Source of the DNA: Opitutaceae bacterium
Lineage (GTDB): Bacteria > Verrucomicrobiota > Verrucomicrobiae > Opitutales > Opitutaceae
Length of the DNA stretch: 12,663 nt
Assembly (NCBI GenBank): GCA_031266495.1
Contig: JAISAX010000140.1
Span: 1-12,663, forward strand
Reading direction: 5' to 3'
Shown piece after piece: positions 8,041 through 12,663 of this stretch. The notes beneath the pieces were generated by a model, which was given only the letters and a program-made list of their open reading frames with translations, searched no databases and was not told where the DNA came from. Made by a program: the position numbers and the translations under genes. Position 1 is the stretch's first letter. Each line of letters begins with the position of its first letter.

Positions 8041-10185
8041 ATGCACACGACATCCCCATTGCTTCGCAAACCGTTCCGGGTCGGCCCGTTTGTCCTGCAC
8101 CCCGCCTTTGAGGGCGATGGGCGGGATTTTACGGGGATCGGCGCGGTCTTTCATCAAGACACGCCCCTGCGGTCCAGCCTCCTGCCGTGGACATTTTACA
8201 CCGAATCCGAAACCGGCGTCCGGTTCTCGCGCTTCGAGTTCACCGGAGCGGAGGAGCCGGAAGGCGGCGCGGAGGTGACCATCTGTTTCCGGTCAACAGG
8301 TGACTGGCTTCCGCGTATCCAGGAATGCGATGCGATGGGCGAGTCGCGCATCCGCCCGCGCCGCCTGGAAAAAGCCGTCGCCACGTTCCGCTGGACGTTT
8401 CGCGCCATCCGGGAAACCATCCAGGAAAACGGATACGACGGACTTTCCATGCGGCTGGCCGTCTCCGCCCCCGGCCATCCGCTCCACTGGATCATCGAGG
8501 ACACCACCTGGGAAATCGGCGGAGAAGCCGCCGGCGCCACCCTCATCCAGCAGGACATCTCCACCATCGACCTCGAACAGACCGTCAAGAAGAACAGCGC
8601 CTTCAGCACCAGCGAAAAGTTCCACACGGAGGAGGCGGATGGCGGAGGCGAATCTTGTCCGATGGACATGCTTCCCCGCGCCGCCGGCGCCGCCATTTGC
8701 GATTTCCAGGTCAAGGGCGACCTGGCGCTGTGCCTCTTCGCCGAACGGCCCTCGCTGACGCGCGCGCGCATCGACAAATTTGCCGGCGAGAACGTCATCC
8801 ACTACACGGACCGGGCGTATTTTCCGCTGACCGAAACCGTCCTCGCTCCGGAGAGAAAACTGCTTGTTTATCGTCACCCCGCGCCGCTCCGGCGTCACGA
8901 ATGGCGCAACCTCTGGCTCGACTGTTTTACCGAAATCCGCCGCCGCATCCTCGCCCCCTTCGGCTTCAGGCCCGAGGTGCCCGTCCCCTCGCTCCACGCC
9001 CACCTCTGGGATGACGAACTGAAGCGCCTCGGCAAGGACTGGATGGCGCCCCTGGCCGCGGCGCTTCCGGAGTATGGAAAATTCGGATACAAGCAGGTTT
9101 TCACGCACGCGGTGTTTGAATCCGTCACCAGCGACCCCGCGCCGCCCGAGCCGGGCAACATCTGCTGTCCCTACTCGTTCCGGTTTTCGGATACGTTTGG
9201 AGGAGCCGCCTCCGTCCGTCGCCTCACGACGGCGGCAGCCGCTGCGGGCATCGACATGTACCAGTGGTTCAGCTTCCACCTCTCGCGCCATGCCCCGGTC
9301 TGGAAAAAACACCCGGACTGGGTGCTGAGGGAAGCGGGCGGGGAGCCGTGGGACGCCGCCTATGGCACGCTCTGGAGCGGACGCTTCCGCAGCGCCTATG
9401 GGAAATGGCTGGGCGACATGGTGAAGGCGACCTGCGCGGAAACCGCGCTGACCGGCATTTTTTGGGATTCCTACCAAAACCTTGGCATTGATTGCATCGA
9501 CTGGAGTAGTCCGGACAAGGCTCCGCAAGCCGAGGACATCTGGCGCTTCCAGGCGCAGCTCCAGCAACTCGGCATCGGCCAGCGCTGCGAGATCGTGACG
9601 GTTTTCGGTGTCAGCGCCGTCGCGATGTACGGGTTTTCCAATGACAAGTTTCGCCGCCGCCTCTGGTCCGGCACCGTGCGAAACGACGACTTTTTCGCCC
9701 TTCTCGACACCAGCCCCGGTTTTTTCGGCGACAGCCCCGCGTTTGTCCCCGGGCGGGTTGATCCGCCGATGTATTTCCGGCTGCTTGCCCACCGGGCCGT
9801 GCCCTTCATCGGCGTGCGTCCCTGGAAAAACATCCTGCCGGCCAACCCCGCCCGGCAAGACCCCGCCGTGCCCGGCGGCGTGTTCGCCGGGGACTACGCC
9901 AGGATCAACCGCCTCTACAACGAAGCGCTGCCCCACATGCACCGCCTGCGGCTCGTGGAAGGCGGCACGCATGTCCTGTGGCTCGATGCCGGGGGAAACC
10001 CGTCGGTGCTCTGGGGGTTCCGGGCGACGCGGGTCGCCCACTCCGGAAGCGCGCGCGAATTATCCGGCGGACGCACGGTCAGCGCGCGCGGCACGCTCGC
10101 CATTGCCCCCGGCGAAGTGTGGCTGCTCAACCCCGGGAGGGCGGTCCGCCGACCGCCTGGAAAATCAGGAATTCGGATACAATGA
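8041..10185 (+). CDS. Putative glycoside hydrolase related to clan GH-D (alpha-galactosidase-like)
   Basis: A 714-residue protein with no signal peptide, so probably cytoplasmic. An N-terminal beta-rich region (about 1-300) precedes a TIM-barrel-like region (about 310-640) and a short C-terminal beta domain (about 650-714), the order found in GH36-type alpha-galactosidases. In the barrel, KKHPDWVL (422-429) and, near 472-480, GIFWDSYQN resemble the GH36 HPDW and YIKWD segments, making Asp476 the candidate nucleophile. The acid/base could be an aspartate in LLDTSPGFFGD (Asp556 or Asp564). These are motif resemblances only, and the substrate is unknown. The ATG at 8041 lies 51 bp after the large secreted protein gene on the same strand, so co-transcription is likely, though a C15 tract fills part of the gap. 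The stop codon lies within a small tandem repeat. Alternative: an uncharacterised barrel protein outside clan GH-D. Confidence 0.7.
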   Translation: MHTTSPLLRKPFRVGPFVLHPAFEGDGRDFTGIGAVFHQDTPLRSSLLPWTFYTESETGVRFSRFEFTGAEEPEGGAEVTICFRSTGDWLPRIQECDAMGESRIRPRRLEKAVATFRWTFRAIRETIQENGYDGLSMRLAVSAPGHPLHWIIEDTTWEIGGEAAGATLIQQDISTIDLEQTVKKNSAFSTSEKFHTEEADGGGESCPMDMLPRAAGAAICDFQVKGDLALCLFAERPSLTRARIDKFAGENVIHYTDRAYFPLTETVLAPERKLLVYRHPAPLRRHEWRNLWLDCFTEIRRRILAPFGFRPEVPVPSLHAHLWDDELKRLGKDWMAPLAAALPEYGKFGYKQVFTHAVFESVTSDPAPPEPGNICCPYSFRFSDTFGGAASVRRLTTAAAAAGIDMYQWFSFHLSRHAPVWKKHPDWVLREAGGEPWDAAYGTLWSGRFRSAYGKWLGDMVKATCAETALTGIFWDSYQNLGIDCIDWSSPDKAPQAEDIWRFQAQLQQLGIGQRCEIVTVFGVSAVAMYGFSNDKFRRRLWSGTVRNDDFFALLDTSPGFFGDSPAFVPGRVDPPMYFRLLAHRAVPFIGVRPWKNILPANPARQDPAVPGGVFAGDYARINRLYNEALPHMHRLRLVEGGTHVLWLDAGGNPSVLWGFRATRVAHSGSARELSGGRTVSARGTLAIAPGEVWLLNPGRAVRRPPGKSGIRIQ

Positions 10186-10209
10186 AGTTACAATGGAGAT
10201 ACAATGAAA
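10177..10209. repeat. Three tandem copies of an 11-bp unit (ATACAATGAAG-like)
   Basis: ATACAATGAAG (10177-10187), TTACAATGGAG (10188-10198) and ATACAATGAAA (10199-10209) are three adjacent units differing at one to three bases. The first contains the stop codon of the glycosidase-like gene. Each unit holds an ATG, which creates misleading start sites. Confidence 0.8.
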
Positions 10210-10226
10210 ACATACATGTCATTGAT

Positions 10227-10362
10227 GTTACACGGTATATCACGTAGGGGCTTCGCTTGCGAAGCCCGCGAGGCCCTTTCGCAACGGGAGATATGCCAAT
10301 ACTCTCCATCTGGCACGGGCACGGGCGTCGCAAGCGACGCCCCTACGGTCGAGCCGTGTAAC
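10227..10362. mobile_element. REPIN-like element: two inverted REP-type hairpins within nested inverted repeats
   Basis: Outer inverted repeats GTTACACGG (10227-10235) and CCGTGTAAC (10354-10362) enclose an inner pair beginning CGTAGGGGC (10243-10251) and ending GCCCCTACG (10339-10347). Each inner end forms its own hairpin: GGGCTTCGC-TT-GCGAAGCCC at 10248-10267 and GGGCGTCGC-AA-GCGACGCCC at 10323-10342. The two hairpins are reverse complements of each other except for one base pair, T-A versus G-C, which changes on both arms and so keeps the stem. Such paired inverted REPs are normally moved by a RAYT transposase encoded elsewhere; none is in the window. Confidence 0.8.
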
Positions 10363-10368
10363 GCCAGT

Positions 10369-12018
10369 ATGTCATTTCCCTTCCCGCTGGCGACGGTGGT
10401 CGCGGTGTTTTGTGCGCTGGCGTTGGCCGGCACCGGCTCGGCTTCGTCGTTGCTCAGGCCTGGCGACCGCATCGTCTTCATCGGCGACAGCATCACCGGC
10501 CAGGGGGACAATGTCACGGACGGTTGGATACACCAGATGAAAAACGCCCTGCGCGCCGCCAGCCCGGAAAACCGGCAGACGTTTGTCGCGCTTGGCGGCA
10601 GCGGCCAGGGCGCGGGCACCTGGCTCGACGTCGAACGCCGGAGCCGTTCGCAAAATTTCCCGCTCGATGTGCGGGCCCATGACGTCAAGGCCGCGCTGGA
10701 CCAGCCCGCCGACGTGCTTGTCATCATGCTGGGCATGAACGATGCCCTTTTCCCCCGTGTCGAGGAAACCCCGTCCGGCATGGACCGCTGGGCTGGCGAC
10801 TACGAAAAGCTGTTGCGCATCCTGCGCGAGCGCACCCGGCCCCGCCTGGTTGCGCTGGCCACGCCCACGCTCTGCACCGAGGATGTTGATTCGCCCAAAA
10901 ACCGCGTGCTGGCCGGGTTTGCCGGACGCATCGGGGCAATCGCAAAACAGGAGAACTGCGTGGTGCTGCCGACCCGTGAGGAAATGATCCGGGTGCTCGC
11001 GCGTGGCCGCCAGGGGCGTCCGGACTTTCACGTAACGGGGGATTTTGTACACCCCGACCTTGCCGGGCATGTGGCGATTGCCCGCGGAATGCTGCGCGGG
11101 CTTGGCGAGACGCAGGCCGCCGATGCGCTGCTGAAAAAACACTCCGGGGAACTTTTCTCCAAACAACCGCTGTCATGGAATATCAGATACGAAGGCCCCG
11201 CGTCCGGCCCGCCGTCGGGAGAATTGACGTCGGGGAAACTGACGGCGCGGCTGGCTTTTTTCCGCAACGCCGCCTCGCTGTCGAAACAGGCCGCGACGCT
11301 CAGGACGCCCGCTGGCTGGCGTGTTGTTTCGGCAGGCGGGTCGGACCGAAGGGGGAGGGATGGGGAGGCGCGTGGGGAGTTTGTCATTACGGGCAGTCCT
11401 GATCGTCTGGTGAGCACGCTGGTTTTGTCCGCCGATGGACACCAAGCCGCCATCCGCGTCCCGGCGCCGTGGCTGATCGGGACGGGCAATGCCGGCAGGG
11501 AGGGTTGGGAGGGCGACAGATTCAATCCATCGCGCCAGCCGGCAAGCGCGGCAGCGCTGGCGGCGCGTCTGTCGGCGGGGGATGGCTTTGGTCAGCCCCT
11601 GGAAATCGCTCCGGGGCAGACGCTCGCCTGGCGGTATTATTGGCCCGGTGTGAACTATGGTGGCGGCGACGACCCTGGCGCGGTGGATATGGCTGGCGTC
11701 ACATTTTTCCAAAACTTCGACGTGGCGTGGGGGGCGCGCTGGATTTACTCCGACACCGGACAATCGCTCTCCGTCCACATTCGCCGTTTCGGTTTTGTTA
11801 ACGGCAGTCACCTTTCGATATGGATGAATGGCGAGAGCGTCCATGCCGGACAGCTTGCCGAAGCACCGTCCTCCGGTTTGCCCGTGACGCTGAAGCCCGG
11901 CTGGAATGCCCTGGTTTTTCAAAGCAACAACTACCAGGTGCAGTGGCAGTTCGCGGTCGATCTCGCTGGAGCCAGGCCGGAGACGTTGCGTGTCTCGATC
12001 GTACCTCCGGCAAAGTAG
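10369..12018 (+). CDS. Secreted SGNH/GDSL-family hydrolase (putative carbohydrate esterase)
   Basis: A 549-residue exported protein. I choose the ATG at 10369 because it starts a clear signal peptide (hydrophobic residues 7-21, cleavage near GSAS at 23-26); the frame extends upstream to 10204 but that part lies in a repeat element. SGNH blocks are in order: GDSIT with nucleophile Ser41 (block I), LGGSGQG at 75-81 (block II glycine), LGMND at 121-125 with Asn124 (block III), and DFVHPD with Asp225 and His228 (block V), completing the Ser-Asp-His triad. The catalytic domain ends near residue 250. The remaining 300 residues are beta-rich, with Trp/Tyr/Gly-rich segments such as WRYYWPGVNYGGGDD, and may be a carbohydrate-binding sandwich. 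Family members remove acyl groups from polysaccharides among other substrates; de-acetylation of a plant or host glycan is inferred from its neighbours. It follows the glycosidase-like gene by 183 bp, so it may have its own promoter. Confidence 0.88.
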   Translation: MSFPFPLATVVAVFCALALAGTGSASSLLRPGDRIVFIGDSITGQGDNVTDGWIHQMKNALRAASPENRQTFVALGGSGQGAGTWLDVERRSRSQNFPLDVRAHDVKAALDQPADVLVIMLGMNDALFPRVEETPSGMDRWAGDYEKLLRILRERTRPRLVALATPTLCTEDVDSPKNRVLAGFAGRIGAIAKQENCVVLPTREEMIRVLARGRQGRPDFHVTGDFVHPDLAGHVAIARGMLRGLGETQAADALLKKHSGELFSKQPLSWNIRYEGPASGPPSGELTSGKLTARLAFFRNAASLSKQAATLRTPAGWRVVSAGGSDRRGRDGEARGEFVITGSPDRLVSTLVLSADGHQAAIRVPAPWLIGTGNAGREGWEGDRFNPSRQPASAAALAARLSAGDGFGQPLEIAPGQTLAWRYYWPGVNYGGGDDPGAVDMAGVTFFQNFDVAWGARWIYSDTGQSLSVHIRRFGFVNGSHLSIWMNGESVHAGQLAEAPSSGLPVTLKPGWNALVFQSNNYQVQWQFAVDLAGARPETLRVSIVPPAK

Positions 12019-12039
12019 CATCGAGTGAGCTTTGCCCGT

Positions 12040-12060
12040 CATGTTCCCGATGGAAACATG
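12040..12060. terminator. Weak hairpin after the GDSL gene
   Basis: CATGTT (12040-12045) pairs with AACATG (12055-12060), with two further G-C pairs after a mismatch and a GAT loop. It lies 22 bases after the stop codon. There is no T-run behind it, so it may be a stabilising hairpin rather than a true intrinsic terminator. Confidence 0.3.
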
Positions 12061-12081
12061 ACAGAGGGAGGTTCTAAAAAT

Positions 12082-12217
12082 TGAACAAAAGGCAACGAAG
12101 AGAACGAAGAACAACCAGAGACGCTTCCTGTTCACTCCTGTTTACCTTCATTAAAACAATCAACTTATTGTTCAGAATCGTCTTTGTTTTACCTTCGTTT
12201 CCTTTGTTTCCTTCTAT
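12082..12217. repeat. Inverted pair of AACGAAG-rich repeats
   Basis: The left arm (about 12082-12122) reads AACAAAAGGCAACGAAGAG and continues; the right arm (about 12178-12213), read on the minus strand, begins AACAAAGGAAACGAAGG and ends near AAAGACG. The arms are imperfect inverted copies separated by about 55 bp and could form a long imperfect stem in RNA. AACGAAG-rich intergenic repeats of this style are dispersed in some bacterial genomes. No gene is seen here. Confidence 0.55.
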
Positions 12218-12334
12218 TTCTACTTTGGTAAATTTCATATTAATTCGCTGATAATCAGTATATTATGAACTTGACATCTGATTTTATAATTTATTGACAA
12301 TCAACAAGATAATTCTAAATTTACCAAAGTAGAA
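12218..12334. mobile_element. AT-rich MITE-like element with perfect 18-bp terminal inverted repeats
   Basis: TTCTACTTTGGTAAATTT (12218-12235) and its exact reverse complement (12317-12334) bound a 117-bp, strongly AT-rich segment. CTAT occurs directly outside both ends (12214-12217 and 12335-12338), as expected for a target-site duplication. The element is far too short to encode a transposase, and its composition contrasts sharply with the GC-rich genes nearby. This fits a non-autonomous transposable element mobilised in trans. Confidence 0.75.
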
Positions 12335-12338
12335 CTAT

Positions 12339-12545
12339 TCAAAAATGAATTTTCAGAACCTCTCCAGATTGATAATAAATAACTTGCTGTCGTTGACGGA
12401 ACGGATCATTAAAACGGGCGTTCTTTACATAGCTTGGACAGTCGCATCCCTACCGCAGTTCGCTCGAACGCATTCCCGATGAAAGAGGCGGGAGGCTAGT
12501 ATGAAGGTTAACCCGGGACAAGTGGCACGAGGTGGGCAAGTCATT
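12339..12545. other. Intergenic region with no recognised gene
   Basis: A transition from AT-rich DNA to GC-rich DNA leading into the group II intron end. A 45-codon frame at 12345-12482 is open but has no family resemblance or ribosome binding site. The part from about 12440 to 12545 may be the 3' exon or target site of the intron, or part of another repeat; I cannot identify it. Confidence 0.4.
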
Positions 12546-12663
12546 ATCGAGGTAGGACACCCGGTCGCCCGGGTGCCCCCTCACAGATCCCGGCGTGCGG
12601 TATTCTCGCACCGGGCTCTTCAGGATTGCTCGCTTCGCACTTCTATATGGCATTACGTTTCAG
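12546..12663 (-). mobile_element. 3' end of a group II intron (domains V and VI), truncated by the window edge
   Basis: Read on the minus strand, 12618-12586 forms a 33-base domain V: it begins GAGCC (containing the AGC catalytic triad) and ends CCGGGATC, with an upper TGCG/CGCA stem and a CG bulge. Domain VI follows as a hairpin pairing 12578-12569 with 12564-12555; its one imperfect position is a G-U wobble only on the minus strand, supporting this orientation. The 3' terminus CTACCTCGAT ends at 12546, with the A eight bases from the end as the likely branch point. The reverse transcriptase/maturase and domains I-IV lie beyond the window; the last bases may hold the end of its reading frame (a TAG at 12645-12643), unconfirmed. 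Such introns are multicopy, which would explain the contig end. Confidence 0.8.

Noticed and set aside
8293..10041. Long open frame on the minus strand (582 codons)
   Set aside because: It lies antisense within the glycosidase-like gene. High GC leaves long open shadows, and the translation is Arg/Gly/Val-rich without domains.
10204..10368. A 55-codon upstream extension of the GDSL hydrolase frame
   Set aside because: It translates the REPIN-like element and would bury the signal peptide; the ATG at 10369 begins a normal signal peptide.
12345..12482. A 45-codon plus-strand frame between the MITE-like element and the intron end
   Set aside because: No ribosome binding site, no family resemblance, and its end runs into DNA of unclear origin.
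12450..12653. A 67-codon minus-strand frame
   Set aside because: It covers domains V and VI of the group II intron and is explained by the RNA structure.

Overview
This 12.7 kb window looks like part of a draft chromosome from a high-GC Verrucomicrobiota bacterium, most likely an Opitutaceae relative. That assignment is an inference from overall gene style, long C/G homopolymer tracts, REP-like repeats and secreted glycan-type proteins; no rRNA or other marker is present. The window starts in a 35-base C tract and ends inside a group II intron, both typical places for an assembly to break.

Left part (1-3506): two minus-strand genes encode membrane proteins, a 595-residue multi-pass protein (256-2043) followed by the truncated start of a small protein with one N-terminal membrane segment (1-154). 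I suspect they form a divergent ExbB/ExbD- or MotA/MotB-like pair, but this is not proven. Divergently oriented is a clear peptide deformylase gene (def, 2125-2715). Convergent with def is a cytoplasmic suppressor-of-fused (SUFU) domain protein (2787-3506).

Middle and right part (3814-12018): three plus-strand genes form what looks like a glycan-related cluster. They are a very large secreted protein with carbohydrate-binding-like domains at both ends and beta-propeller-like repeats between them, a cytoplasmic-looking protein resembling clan GH-D glycosidases (alpha-galactosidase type), and a secreted SGNH/GDSL hydrolase with a C-terminal beta-rich region. A plausible division of labour is that the secreted proteins bind and de-esterify a polysaccharide and the cytoplasmic one cleaves the imported product. 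The substrate cannot be told from sequence.

Non-coding content is rich. There are six long C or G tracts, three of them in frame inside the large secreted gene. A REPIN-like element made of two inverted hairpins lies just before the GDSL gene. An AT-rich 117-bp element with perfect 18-bp terminal inverted repeats and 4-bp flanking direct repeats has every mark of a MITE. An inverted pair of AACGAAG-rich repeats precedes it, and the 3' end (domains V and VI) of a minus-strand group II intron closes the window. From about 12019 to the end I see no convincing protein gene.
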